Source: Lachnoclostridium sp. Marseille-P6806
GTDB lineage: Bacteria; Bacillota; Clostridia; Lachnospirales; Lachnospiraceae
Assembly: GCF_900625025.1 (NCBI RefSeq)
Contig: NZ_LR130581.1
Location: 1 to 64,000 of the forward strand
Direction of reading: 5' to 3'
DNA: 64,000 nucleotides
This document shows, in pieces, positions 9,406-18,624 of the stretch. Numbering within the stretch: the first letter of the stretch is position 1; the number at the start of each line of letters is the position of its first letter. The translations under genes and the position numbers were made by a program. The notes under the pieces are model-generated. The model did not search any database. It was not told where the DNA came from and saw nothing but the letters and a program-made list of their open reading frames with translations.

Positions 9406-12213
9406 TCACTTTTTGTTCAGCAGTATTTTAATCTGACGCTTTGCCGCATATTTTGCGACCGGCCCGATCTTGTTGTCGCACGCGATCATGTTCGATGCCT
9501 CCGGCAGGTCCCGCGTGAGATGGATCGCGTCAAACTCGCAGCGGGTTGTGCACAGACCGCAGCCGATGCAGCGGTTCAGATCGACCGTCGTCGCCCCGCA
9601 GCCAAGACACCGGTTTGCCTCGGCCCGGATCTGCTCCTCCGTAAGCGGCAGCCGCAGATCGTGGAACGTCCCTTTCGGATCGCCCGCTTTATGTCCGGGC
9701 GCCTGACGCGCCGTCCGGTCATAGTCGGGCAGCGCAATGTTTTCCTTGTCGAGCTGAATGAACTCTCTTCTGTCGCGGCCGATCGTGAGCGACTGTCCCG
9801 GATGGACAAAGCGGTGCATGGATTCCGCGCCTTTCTTGCCATCCGCAATCGCGTCGATGGCAAAGCGCGCGCCGTGCCCGATGTCCCCTCCGACAAAGAT
9901 ATCCGGCTCCCCGGTCTGGAATGTCACCGGATCGTGCACCACGGTGGCGCCCCGTCCCAGCTCGACCTTTGTCCCCTCGAGGAGGGCTCCCCACTCGGCG
10001 GACTGGCCGATCGCCTGCAGCACGGTGCTGCACGGAACCGCAATGGTGTCGTTCTCATCATACTGCGGCTGGAAGCGTCCTTCCGCATCCTTGACCTGCG
10101 TACAGCGCTTGAAGACGATGCCCGTGACACGGCCGTTTTCCGTCAGAACCTCTTTCGGTCCCCAGCCGTTCTTTACAACAATGCCCTCGCTCTCCGCGTC
10201 CTCGACCTCATCGCGGGCCGCGGGCATTTCCTCCGCGCTCTCAAGGCAGAGCATCGTGACCCTGCCGGACGTGCAGCGCGCCGCGGTTCTGGCTACGTCG
10301 ACCGCAACGTTTCCGCCGCCGACCACAACGACATCCCCGGGGAGCTTCACGGCCGCCTCTGCGCCGTCCGCGCTCATTCCCGAGGCGACCCGCTTAAGGA
10401 ACGCCACGCCGGATTCGACGCCCTCCGCGTCCTCGCCGGGCACGCCCGCCTTGCGGCCGCCCTGCAGTCCGATGGAGAGGTAAAACGCCTTGTAGCCCTG
10501 CTCGCGCAGCTCCGGAATCGTGACATCCTTTCCGACCTCGACGCCGCAGCGGAACTCGACGCCCATGGTGCGCAGCACCTCGATCTCCGCCTCGAGGACA
10601 TCTTTCTCAAGACGAAAATTCGGAACGCCGTTCATCAGCATGCCGCCGGGCCGCTCATCCTTTTCGAACACTGTGACGTCATAGCCGCGCGTGCGAAGAT
10701 AATACGCCGCCGTCATGCCGGCAGGTCCCGCGCCGATCACCGCCATTTTGTATTTCGGGCCCCACATGCCGCCGTCGTCTTTCTCGCAGACGGGGATAAA
10801 GCGCTGATCCGCCTCCAGTTCCCTCGCGGCGATGAACTTCTTGATCTCGTCGATCGCGATGGGCTGATCGACGCTTCCGCGCGTGCAGGCATCCTCACAG
10901 CGGCGGTTGCAGATCGCGCCGCAGACCGCGGGGAACGGGTTGTCCTGCTTGATGAGACGGAGCGCCTCCATATAGCGGCCCTCGGAGGCCATCTTCACAT
11001 AGCCCTGAACGGCCAGATGCGCCGGGCAGTTTGTCTTGCAGGGCGCGGTGCCGCTGTCGTAGCAGTTGATTTTTGCCGTGTCGCGGTAATCCGGATTCCA
11101 CTTCTCCGGCCCCCACTTCACCGCATCCGGCAGTTCGGAGAGGGGATAGCTGACCTCGCTTCCGTCTTTCCGGCAGAGCTTCTGGCCGAGCTTCGCCGCG
11201 CCGACCGGGCAGACCTCGACGCACTTGCCGCAGGCCACGCATTTCTCCCTGTCCACGTGCGCACGGTACGCCGACCGGGACAGATTCGGCGTGTTGTAGA
11301 GCTGCGAGGTGCGCAGCGCATTGCAGACGCCGGGCGCACAGTTGCAGATCGCGACGATCTTGTCCGAGCCGTCGACGTTGGTGATCTGGTGGACAAAGCC
11401 GTGCTTTTCCGAGCGGTCGAGAATCTCGAGCGCCTCCTCGTAGGTGATGTAGCGGCTGCATTCGCGGTCAACCATGAACTCCGCCATATCGCCGACCGAG
11501 ATGCAGAACTCGCCGCCGATCTCGCCGGAGCCCTCGCCGCGCATGGTCTGCTGCTTGCGGCAGGTGCAGATGCCGACCGCATACTTGTCATATTTGTTCA
11601 GCCAGTGTGAAATGTGCTCCACGCTGACCGAGCGGCTCTCCGTCTCGATCGCTTTCTCGACCGGAATGACATGCATTCCGACGCCCGCGCCGCCGAGCGG
11701 GATATTCTCCGTCATGCCCTCCAGCGGAACCTGCGTCATCAGATTGAAGAACGACGCCAGATGCGGGTGCTCGTCCGTGAGCCGGTCGTTCATCATCATG
11801 AACTCGGCGGAGCCGGGAACAAAGATCGGGACGTTGTACTGCTTCTCTTTCTCCGGATTCTCCCGGTTCATCTCGACAACGCCGATCCAGCACAGGTGAT
11901 CGATCAGCTCCTTGGCATGCTCCACGGTTATATTGTTTTTCTTCGCCAGCTCCTCCACCCGGTAGGGTTTGCGGATCTTCCCGAAGCTCAGCATGAACTT
12001 CGCCTCTTCCTTGGTGAGCACCGAATCCAGCGCCCAGTATTCCGGGTCGGAGGTGTCCATGGAATGCGTCAGCTTCACCGCATAACGGTCCGTGATCATC
12101 TCACCCAGCTTGAGGATCAGCTTCTTTTTTTCCTCATCCGGCGCGACATAATTCGGATCCTGACGGAAATCTCTCTCATTCGTAAGACGTCTCGGCTGTT
12201 CTTTTACACTCAT
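9406..12213 (-). CDS. Multi-domain Fe-S/FAD pyridine-nucleotide oxidoreductase (GltD-like fusion)
   Basis: 935 aa. In order: an N-terminal 300-residue part with a winged-helix-like segment (RVEELAKKNNITVEHAKELI) and cysteine clusters (GICTCRKQQ, AICNCAPGVC); a ferredoxin motif CVACGKCVEVCPVG; the GltD-type Fe-S domain (PCKTNCPAHLAVQGYV, CGAICNRRCEDAC); the FAD-binding AVIGAGPAGMTAAYYL; the NAD(P)-binding VVVGGGNVAVDVARTA; and a C-terminal ferredoxin pair ending CIGCGLCTTRCEFDAI. Such proteins pass electrons between NAD(P)H, FAD and ferredoxin-like partners. It is the third gene after two hypB copies, so it may supply reducing power for, or belong to, a nickel enzyme pathway; that is inference. 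Confidence 0.88.
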   Translation of the reverse strand: MSVKEQPRRLTNERDFRQDPNYVAPDEEKKKLILKLGEMITDRYAVKLTHSMDTSDPEYWALDSVLTKEEAKFMLSFGKIRKPYRVEELAKKNNITVEHAKELIDHLCWIGVVEMNRENPEKEKQYNVPIFVPGSAEFMMMNDRLTDEHPHLASFFNLMTQVPLEGMTENIPLGGAGVGMHVIPVEKAIETESRSVSVEHISHWLNKYDKYAVGICTCRKQQTMRGEGSGEIGGEFCISVGDMAEFMVDRECSRYITYEEALEILDRSEKHGFVHQITNVDGSDKIVAICNCAPGVCNALRTSQLYNTPNLSRSAYRAHVDREKCVACGKCVEVCPVGAAKLGQKLCRKDGSEVSYPLSELPDAVKWGPEKWNPDYRDTAKINCYDSGTAPCKTNCPAHLAVQGYVKMASEGRYMEALRLIKQDNPFPAVCGAICNRRCEDACTRGSVDQPIAIDEIKKFIAARELEADQRFIPVCEKDDGGMWGPKYKMAVIGAGPAGMTAAYYLRTRGYDVTVFEKDERPGGMLMNGVPNFRLEKDVLEAEIEVLRTMGVEFRCGVEVGKDVTIPELREQGYKAFYLSIGLQGGRKAGVPGEDAEGVESGVAFLKRVASGMSADGAEAAVKLPGDVVVVGGGNVAVDVARTAARCTSGRVTMLCLESAEEMPAARDEVEDAESEGIVVKNGWGPKEVLTENGRVTGIVFKRCTQVKDAEGRFQPQYDENDTIAVPCSTVLQAIGQSAEWGALLEGTKVELGRGATVVHDPVTFQTGEPDIFVGGDIGHGARFAIDAIADGKKGAESMHRFVHPGQSLTIGRDRREFIQLDKENIALPDYDRTARQAPGHKAGDPKGTFHDLRLPLTEEQIRAEANRCLGCGATTVDLNRCIGCGLCTTRCEFDAIHLTRDLPEASNMIACDNKIGPVAKYAAKRQIKILLNKK

Positions 12214-12326
12214 GTGAAAATCCTCTCCTCATAAAAGTTGTCAAAGTCAAAGCCCCTCCGCGCGGCCGCACATCCGCGCCGGGCCTGTTCTGCGCACCGC
12301 TTTTCTGACGCGCCGGCAAATCCCGC

Positions 12327-13004
12327 CTATGAAACGGACGGAACCGTCTCCCGCCACGCGAGAACCTCTTCCCGGAGCCACTTCTCCCACTCCTCCATGC
12401 CCTCGCCGGTCCTCGCCGACACCGGAAAAATGCGGATCGCCGGATTCAACCGGAGCGCTCTCTCCCGCACGGCGTCCATGTCGAAGCAGAAGTACGGCAG
12501 CGCATCGGTTTTGGTGATAAGGAGCACATCGCTCTTTGCAAACATCAGCGGATATTTGAGCGGCTTGTCATCCCCCTCCGGCACGCTGAGAATCATGACG
12601 TTCCGCCCCGCGCCGGTGTCAAATTCCGCGGGACAGATAAGGTTCCCCACATTCTCGAGAAAAACAAGATCGAGCCCCCCGGTTCCCATGGCCTCAAGCG
12701 CCCGTCTCGTCATGCCGGCGTCCATATGGCACATGCCGTCCGTATGCGCCTGCACGGCGCGGGCACCCGACGCCTCCATGCGGACCGCATCCACATCCGA
12801 GGCGATGTCCGCCTCGAGCACACCGATGTGCAGCTCTTCTTTCATATCCGAGACGGTCCTCCCGAGGAGGGTCGTCTTGCCGGAACCCGGCGAAGACATC
12901 AGATTCACAAGAAGCGTCCCCTGTTCCCGCAGCTCCTCCCGGAGCTGCTCTGCGTCGCGGTCGTTCGACGCCGTGACGGATTTATTCAGTTCTATGACCT
13001 TCAT
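12327..13004 (-). CDS. hypB: HypB GTPase, copy 1 (nickel insertion)
   Basis: 225 aa SIMIBI-class GTPase. P-loop SSPGSGKTT (about residues 37-45), metal-binding Cys-His in HTDGMCHMDA, the NVGNLICPAEFD segment and the base-recognition TKTD are present. The His-rich N-terminus found in many HypB proteins is absent, so storage of nickel is unlikely. Second gene of the hyp transcript, 58 bases from copy 2 upstream and 113 bases from the oxidoreductase downstream. Confidence 0.93.
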   Translation of the reverse strand: MKVIELNKSVTASNDRDAEQLREELREQGTLLVNLMSSPGSGKTTLLGRTVSDMKEELHIGVLEADIASDVDAVRMEASGARAVQAHTDGMCHMDAGMTRRALEAMGTGGLDLVFLENVGNLICPAEFDTGAGRNVMILSVPEGDDKPLKYPLMFAKSDVLLITKTDALPYFCFDMDAVRERALRLNPAIRIFPVSARTGEGMEEWEKWLREEVLAWRETVPSVS

Positions 13005-13062
13005 GGTAGCCTTTCCGCCTGCGGAGCTCCCCCGCAGACTGTCCCTGTATTCTCTCTGCGCG

Positions 13063-13746
13063 TCACCCTTTCTTCGCGCGGAATGCCTGAAGCTCCGCCT
13101 CGAGCCAGTCGAGCCATTCCTCGAAATTCTCTCCGGTCCCCGATGAGAGCGGAATGATTTTCATATCCGGATTCAGAGCGAGAACGCGCTCCCGGCAGGC
13201 CTCCATGTCAAAGTCGAACACCGGCGCCGTGTCGATCTTATTGACGAGCATGCAGTCCGAAACACGGAACATCAACGGATATTTGAGAGACTTGTCGTCC
13301 CCCTCCGGCACACTGAGAATCATGACCTTCTTCTGCGCGCCGACATCGAACTCCGCGGGGCACACCAGATTTCCCACATTCTCAAGAAAAACCAGATCGA
13401 GATCCCGGATTCCCATTCCCTCGAGACCGCGCCTCGTCATGTCCGCGTCCATGTGGCAGCTCCCGCCCGTATGAAGCTGAATGACGCGCGCTCCGGTGGC
13501 CGCGATGGCTTTCGCATCGATATCACTGTCCACATCCGCCTCCATGACCCCGATGCGGTAACGATCTTTCAGCGCTTCGATGGTCCGTACCAGCGTCGTC
13601 GTCTTGCCGGCCCCCGGGGACGCCATCAGATTCACAAGGAATACTCCCTCCCCCGCAAGAAGCGCGCGAACTGCCTCCGCCTCTCTGTCATTGTCTGCAA
13701 GGAGCCTCGTTTTGGTTTCCAGAATTTCAAACGCTTTGTCGCTCAT
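13063..13746 (-). CDS. hypB: HypB GTPase, copy 2 (nickel insertion)
   Basis: 227 aa, a paralogue of its neighbour with the same motifs: ASPGAGKTT P-loop, HTGGSCHMDA metal site, NVGNLVCPAEFD, and NKID for base recognition. The N-terminal half is the most different (SDKAFEILETKTRLLADNDREAE). No His-rich extension. First gene of the transcript, behind a good promoter at 13781-13809. The two copies differ at many positions, so the duplication is old and the two may form a heterodimer or serve different nickel enzymes (inference). Confidence 0.93.
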   Translation of the reverse strand: MSDKAFEILETKTRLLADNDREAEAVRALLAGEGVFLVNLMASPGAGKTTTLVRTIEALKDRYRIGVMEADVDSDIDAKAIAATGARVIQLHTGGSCHMDADMTRRGLEGMGIRDLDLVFLENVGNLVCPAEFDVGAQKKVMILSVPEGDDKSLKYPLMFRVSDCMLVNKIDTAPVFDFDMEACRERVLALNPDMKIIPLSSGTGENFEEWLDWLEAELQAFRAKKG

Positions 13747-13780
13747 CGTCTCCCTCCGTTCCTGACATCACACAAAACTA

Positions 13781-13809
13781 ATTTTACCAATTCAGTTTCC
13801 ATATCACAA
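13781..13809 (-). promoter_or_regulatory. Promoter of the hypB-hypB-oxidoreductase operon
   Basis: On the minus strand TTGTGA (13809-13804) and TAAAAT (13786-13781) are separated by exactly 17 bases, about 35 bases upstream of the first hypB start. No operator is obvious. The remaining bases between here and about 14100 hold only a short open frame (ATG at 14003, MSNTLVLLIFIPM...) that I cannot assign. Confidence 0.65.
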
Positions 13810-14099
13810 TGAGGAATCGCCCGGCAAATTGTACAAATCGTGCTCTCTGTTTTTGTCCAACAATGCCATGATACGTCTGGAGAACGTCAAAAGAGCGGCT
13901 AAGATTCCGTTACAATAGAACAACAGGCCGGGCAGCTGTGATATTCTCCCGTAAGCTTCTGATGCTCCGAATCGCAGAGCATCCACGCGGAGGTATCCTA
14001 TTATGTCCAACACACTTGTTTTACTGATCTTTATCCCCATGGCCGTTCTGGGCGCCGGCTCAGGAAAAGGCATAAAACAGAGCTCCCCGGCACAATGGC

Positions 14100-15094
14100 A
14101 GCGCGGCCGGATGTCTTGCCCTGCAGCGCTTCGCCTCTGCCGACACCCATGTGCCGCTTGTTTTTGTTCTCGCCGTCGTCGTGATATCCCGCCTCACGGA
14201 CGGATACTTTTACGGCATTCTCGGCTCCGTCGTCGCCGTCGTGGGCGTGAATTATGTTTTTACCTATCCCTATTTCCGGCTGGGCTTCACGCCGACCGGC
14301 TATCCCCTGACGTTCGTGATCATGCTGGCCGTCTCGGTGCTCGTCTGTGCGCTGACCACCCAGATCAAGCAGCAGGAGCAGGTGACGCTCGATATGGAGA
14401 GGGAAAAAATGCGCGGAAATCTTCTCCGCGCCGTGTCTCATGACATCCGGACGCCGCTCACCTCCATCGTCGGCAGCGCGTCGGCCATTCTGGAGAGCGG
14501 GGACGCCCTTGACAGCGGGCAGATCCGGGCGCTGCTGAAGGATATTCAGACAGAGGCGCAGTGGCTCACACGCATCGTGGAAAATATCCTCTCCATCACC
14601 CGCATGAACAACGCGGACACAGAGCTCCAGACGAGCGAGGAGCTCGCCGAGGAGATCGTCGGCAGCGCCGCCGTCAAATTCCGGAAGCGCTATCCCGACG
14701 CCGCCGTCGCCGTGCAGGTCCCCGCCGAGGCGCTGCTCGTCCCGATGGATCCCGTCCTCATCGAGCAGGTGCTTGTCAATCTTCTCGACAACGCTTATAT
14801 TCACGGGAAGAAGCCCTCGCAGATCCGGATCGATGTGACCGCCCGTCCGGGCGAAGCCCGCTTCTGTGTGGAGGACAACGGAGCCGGAATCGACCCCGGG
14901 GTACTGCCTCATCTCTTCGACGGCACGCTGCCCCTTAAGGAAAGCGACAGCGATTCCCGCAGCAGCATGCGCATCGGCCTCTCGGTCTGTATGTCCATCT
15001 CAAGGCGCACCACGGCAGCATGAGCGCGGAGAACAAAAAAACCGGCGGAGCGCGCGTCCAGTTCACGCTGCCCTGCCCCGCGGCGGACAGATAA
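14100..15094 (+). pseudogene. kdpD: KdpD-like sensor histidine kinase, 5'-truncated and frameshifted
   Basis: The frame of GTG 14151 encodes a DUF4118 membrane domain (RLTDGYFYGILGS, YVFTYPYFRLGF), then the phospho-acceptor H-box SHDIRTPLTS and the N and G1 boxes (NLLDNAYIHG, VEDNGAGI). Homology extends upstream of the GTG (LALQRFASADTHVP) into an in-frame stop, so the N-terminal KdpD sensor is missing and no real start exists. Near 15000 the frame shifts: SVCMSI continues as KAHHGSMSAENKKTGG in another frame to the TAA at 15092. Two independent defects argue for a pseudogene; sequencing error could explain the second only. Confidence 0.78.
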
Positions 15095-15149
15095 ACGGAT
15101 CAGATAAATAGATGATCAGCTGCATAAGCGATCAGACAGGTAAGAGATT

Positions 15150-15863
15150 ATGGAAGTCAGAGACAGAGTACTCGTCGTCGAGGACGACAGCAGCATCACC
15201 AATCTCATGAAAACCGTCCTCCGGGCAAACAACTATGAGGTGCTCACCGCCTCCACCGGTGCCGAGGCAATCAGCCTCATCACCTCCCACTGCCCTGACC
15301 TCGTGATTCTCGATCTCGGCCTCCCGGACATGGACGGCGTCTCGGTTCTGCAGCAGGTGCGGACATGGTCCGCCATGCCGATTCTCGTCGTCTCCGCGCG
15401 CACCCATGAGCGGGACAAGGTCGAGGCGCTGGATCTCGGCGCTGACGACTACATCGCAAAGCCGTTCGGCACGCCGGAGCTGCTCGCCCGCATCCGCGCG
15501 GCGCTCCGCCATTACCGCCTGCGCACCGGCGCAGGGAGCAGTCCGCAGGGCGATTTCTTCCAGACCGGCGCGCTCCGCATCGACTACGCCAGACACCGCG
15601 TTTATGTGGACGGGAGAGATGCCGGCCTTACGCAGAATGAATTCCGCATCGTCGCCATGCTGGGCCGCCATGCCGGGCGCGTCATCACCTACGACTCGAT
15701 CATCCGGGAAATCTGGGGTCCCGGCGCGCAGCGCGACAACAAGATTCTGCGGGTGAACATGGCAAATATCCGGCGGAAAATAGAAAAGAATCCCGCCCAG
15801 CCCGAGTACATATGCACCGAAACCGGCGTCGGATATCTCATGGCGGACGGGGATTCCCTGTAA
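15150..15863 (+). CDS. kdpE: KdpE-like OmpR-family response regulator
   Basis: 237 aa. Receiver domain with VVEDD, phospho-acceptor aspartate in LVILDLGLPDMDG, the conserved threonine/serine position in VVSART and lysine in AKPF; the C-terminal half is a winged-helix OmpR domain (LTQNEFRIVAMLGRHAGRVIT, IRREIWG-type turn, GVGYLM). In KdpDE systems it switches on the kdpFABC K+ uptake ATPase, but no kdpFABC is in the window and the partner kinase is broken. The regulator itself is intact, so cross-phosphorylation by other kinases is possible. Confidence 0.9.
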   Translation: MEVRDRVLVVEDDSSITNLMKTVLRANNYEVLTASTGAEAISLITSHCPDLVILDLGLPDMDGVSVLQQVRTWSAMPILVVSARTHERDKVEALDLGADDYIAKPFGTPELLARIRAALRHYRLRTGAGSSPQGDFFQTGALRIDYARHRVYVDGRDAGLTQNEFRIVAMLGRHAGRVITYDSIIREIWGPGAQRDNKILRVNMANIRRKIEKNPAQPEYICTETGVGYLMADGDSL

Positions 15864-15948
15864 AACAAGGCAGGCAATAATCAAGAATAATAACCAACTT
15901 AAGTCAATATAGCGAAAAGTGAATTTTAAGATTTTCCTCATTTTTTCA

Positions 15949-16773
15949 TCATGCCCTGACCGGAATACAGATCTCGGTCACAAACTTTTTCGTATCGTTG
16001 GTAACGCCATAGTCGATGAGCGTGACCTCACGGGAAAAACCAACAATTTGCATTTTATGCCTGCCAATATAGTGCAGGAGCTTCTTATACGGATCCTGAG
16101 CTTCTGTATGACTGCCCCGAAAGCGCAGTCGCACGCATAGGGTTTCCGGCAGTTCCATCGTTTCGCCGGTGAAAATATCCTCCTGGTCCAGGATCAGAAA
16201 AATACCATCATATTGTGCTGTTTCTGCTTTTTTCAGATGCTCTGCCGAAATACCAAGCCCTACTTTACCGAGAAAGACAACGGCTTCTGCGTCGGACTGA
16301 TCCAGCTTCCGGATCGGTGCTTCCATATCGGCAGATCCTTCAATTTTCAGCGGATCGTCCATCCACACAATGCGGCAGGCCGGAAGCGCAATTAGGGAAA
16401 TAATGTCCAGCGGTGTATTTTCAGCGTCCGTAAGCCAGTTCAGTCGGTGGTCGATCTTCTGCTCAATGCGTTTCAATTCCTGCTGTTTTTTGAGCACTGC
16501 CTGTTTCTGCTGGCAGAGTTTTTCTTCGATACAATTGATGTCCCTGTTTTTCAGAAAATCCTCAATCTCAGACAAAGGCATATCCAGCACCCTCAGGTAG
16601 CGTATCGTATTAAACACCTCGAATTGTTCTGCGCCATAGTAGCGGTAGCCCGAATCCGGAGAAATATAGGCAGGGGTCAGCAGTTCGATATTCTCATAGT
16701 GACGCAGGCTGCTGACGCTGACATGAAACAGTCTGGATACTTCTCCAATAGAAAAGAGTTTATTTTTGTCCAT
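15949..16773 (-). CDS. MerR-family regulator with GyrI-like ligand domain (BltR/BmrR type)
   Basis: 274 aa. N-terminal MerR winged helix (FSIGEVSRLFHVSVSSLRHYENIELLTPAYISPDSGYRYY), a coiled-coil linker around residues 80-115, and a C-terminal GyrI-like effector domain ending in TEICIPV, typical for multidrug sensors that activate efflux pumps. It is the second gene of an operon with a MATE pump (4-base gap), and a matching MerR-type promoter lies upstream of the pump. Ligands are probably lipophilic cations or other drugs. Confidence 0.92.
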   Translation of the reverse strand: MDKNKLFSIGEVSRLFHVSVSSLRHYENIELLTPAYISPDSGYRYYGAEQFEVFNTIRYLRVLDMPLSEIEDFLKNRDINCIEEKLCQQKQAVLKKQQELKRIEQKIDHRLNWLTDAENTPLDIISLIALPACRIVWMDDPLKIEGSADMEAPIRKLDQSDAEAVVFLGKVGLGISAEHLKKAETAQYDGIFLILDQEDIFTGETMELPETLCVRLRFRGSHTEAQDPYKKLLHYIGRHKMQIVGFSREVTLIDYGVTNDTKKFVTEICIPVRA

Positions 16774-16777
16774 ACCC

Positions 16778-18136
16778 TCAGCCTTCTGACTCTGTCTGCC
16801 TGTCTTTCCTTCGTATAACCGTAAAAGCGGTGACGCAAATCACAACAGACAGCAGAGACCCCGTCGCCGTAGCAAGGCCCATCGGGAAAAGTGTTGTCGG
16901 AAACAGCTTCGAAGTCAGATATACGCCGGGTATACGCACCAGCACAATCGCGATGATATTATGCAGGAACGAGAGCCCTGATTTTCTGCAGGCGCAGAAA
17001 TAACCGCTGAAGCTGAAATGGATACCCGCAAAAATGCAGTCAAAAATGTAGCCCCGTATATATTGACCGCCAAAGCGAACAACGCTCGCACCGTCTGCTG
17101 TGCCCGGATCGGTAAACAGGGCAACAATGGGTTCTGCTGTAAACTGAATGATAATCGAAACAAGAATACCGAATCCTACGGCAATCATAACAGCATACCG
17201 CAGGGTTTGGACCGCCCGGTCCGGCTTGCCGGCGCCGATATTCTGGGCGCCCAAGGCCGAAACGGCAGAGAGCATCGAGGATGGCACCAGGAACAGAAAA
17301 CTGATCACCTTTTCCACAATGCCGACCGCCGCTGCTTCATTCAATCCGCGGTGATTGACAATGATCGTGATGACGATAAAAGCGATTTGGATCAATCCGT
17401 CCTGCACGGCGATGGGAATACCGATTTTCAGTATCTTTCCCATCACCGGGCAGCGCGGTCTTAAGTCATTTTTTTTCAGTACAATGCTCTTTCTTTTCAT
17501 GACAGCGGTCAAAGAAACAGCGACGCTGATGGCTTGAGAAATTGTTGTGCCGAGAGCAGCACCGGCTGGCCCCAGGCGCAAAAAGCCCATAAATAAATAA
17601 TCCAGGACGATGTTGGCGGCACAGGCTATGGCGATAAAGTACATCGGACTCTTGCTGTCACCCATTCCCCGGAAGATGGAGCTGATGATGTTATACGCTG
17701 TAATGAACGGGATGCCAATAAAGCAGATCGTCAGGTATGCCGCTGTGCCGTCTACAGCCTCCGCCGGTGTGGACATGGCTGAGACGATTGGATGCACCAG
17801 CATGAGCAGAACAGCCATCAATGAGACAGACACCGCCATAAACAATACGATAGTATTGCCTACATCTCTTGCTGCCTGTCTGCGGTTGCCCGCACCGATG
17901 GCCTGACCGATGCTGACGGTCGTTCCCATGGCAAGCCCGACGATCATAACGGTGAGCATGTGCATGACCTGCGAGCCGATCGAAACAGCGGTTGTGCTGG
18001 CAACGCCGTCAAACTGTCCGATAATAAAGAGGTCAGCCATTCCATAGAGCGTCTGCAGAAAATAGGAGAGCAGGTAAGGCAGTGAGAACAGAATGACATT
18101 TTTTAATACGCTGCCGGTCGTCAGATTTTTCTCCAT
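16778..18136 (-). CDS. MATE family multidrug efflux transporter
   Basis: 452 aa, twelve-helix MATE carrier (GSVLKNVILFSLPYLLSYFLQTLYGMADLFIIGQFDG; a second repeat begins near residue 230 with GKILKIGIPIAVQDGLIQIAF). It exports drugs or metabolites in exchange for Na+ or H+. The start MEKNLTTG follows AAGGAA; the 27 residues in frame upstream overlap the MerR operator and are rejected. Expression is probably induced by the MerR regulator encoded just downstream. Confidence 0.93.
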   Translation of the reverse strand: MEKNLTTGSVLKNVILFSLPYLLSYFLQTLYGMADLFIIGQFDGVASTTAVSIGSQVMHMLTVMIVGLAMGTTVSIGQAIGAGNRRQAARDVGNTIVLFMAVSVSLMAVLLMLVHPIVSAMSTPAEAVDGTAAYLTICFIGIPFITAYNIISSIFRGMGDSKSPMYFIAIACAANIVLDYLFMGFLRLGPAGAALGTTISQAISVAVSLTAVMKRKSIVLKKNDLRPRCPVMGKILKIGIPIAVQDGLIQIAFIVITIIVNHRGLNEAAAVGIVEKVISFLFLVPSSMLSAVSALGAQNIGAGKPDRAVQTLRYAVMIAVGFGILVSIIIQFTAEPIVALFTDPGTADGASVVRFGGQYIRGYIFDCIFAGIHFSFSGYFCACRKSGLSFLHNIIAIVLVRIPGVYLTSKLFPTTLFPMGLATATGSLLSVVICVTAFTVIRRKDRQTESEG

Positions 18137-18172
18137 TACGCTCGTTCCTTTCTCATCTCTAATGACCTCTAT

Positions 18173-18203
18173 ATCATAAACTCTATAATCGTTGTAGAGT
18201 AAA
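18173..18203 (-). promoter_or_regulatory. MerR-type promoter with 19-bp spacer and internal dyad
   Basis: On the minus strand TTTACT (18203-18198) and TATGAT (18178-18173) are separated by 19 bases. The dyad ACTCTA...TAGAGT (18180-18185 and 18195-18200) lies inside the overlong spacer. This is the classical arrangement by which MerR proteins untwist DNA to activate, so the downstream MATE-MerR operon is most likely autoregulated. Confidence 0.82.
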
Positions 18204-18366
18204 GGCCCAGGCAACAATTTTTAAAAAAATACTCTCCGGCATCTGTTCTGCGCAAATGTCGGAGGGCAAATAATATTTGGGCTGTAATATTTTCCCTGTC
18301 CTTATGATTGGACAGGCTTGTCCGCATCTATGAAGATAAGTGCGCTTGACCATCCATACAGAAAAA

Positions 18367-18624
18367 TCAGATCGCGCCTAAAGAGTCACGCATGCGGTGC
18401 AGCCCCTTCTCACCGTACGTGCTGTAGATCGACTGAAGTCGTGTGATCATCTCCTGCTTCTGCTCGGGAATCCGCCCATAGATCGAGGTGATGATCGACG
18501 CGTTGGTCGCATCAATGAGGGTGTCGTTCTGCAGACCCTTCAGAAATTCAATCCGCTCAAGGATTTTCTCTCCCTCTGTTGCCTCCTGAAATTTTCCGGA
18601 TCTCACATAAAATGCATTGTCTAT
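18367..18624 (-). other. Unrecognised 86-codon open frame beside the MATE relic
   Basis: A frame starting around MIDNAFYVRSGK and ending RMRDSLGAI overlaps the last codons of the degenerate MATE relic. The content is charged and helical (IEFLKGLQNDTLIDATNASI, QEMITRLQSIYSTYGEKGL) and looks like real protein. I do not recognise a family. Given the decayed neighbourhood it is more likely the tail of a lost gene than an intact one; a start at the preceding GGGGGAGGGAATG is possible. Confidence 0.35.

Noticed and set aside
9520-11610. Long open frame of about 690 codons on the plus strand, opposite the oxidoreductase gene
   Set aside because: Arg/Ala-rich shadow produced by GC-rich codons of the real minus-strand gene; no ribosome site and no family motifs.
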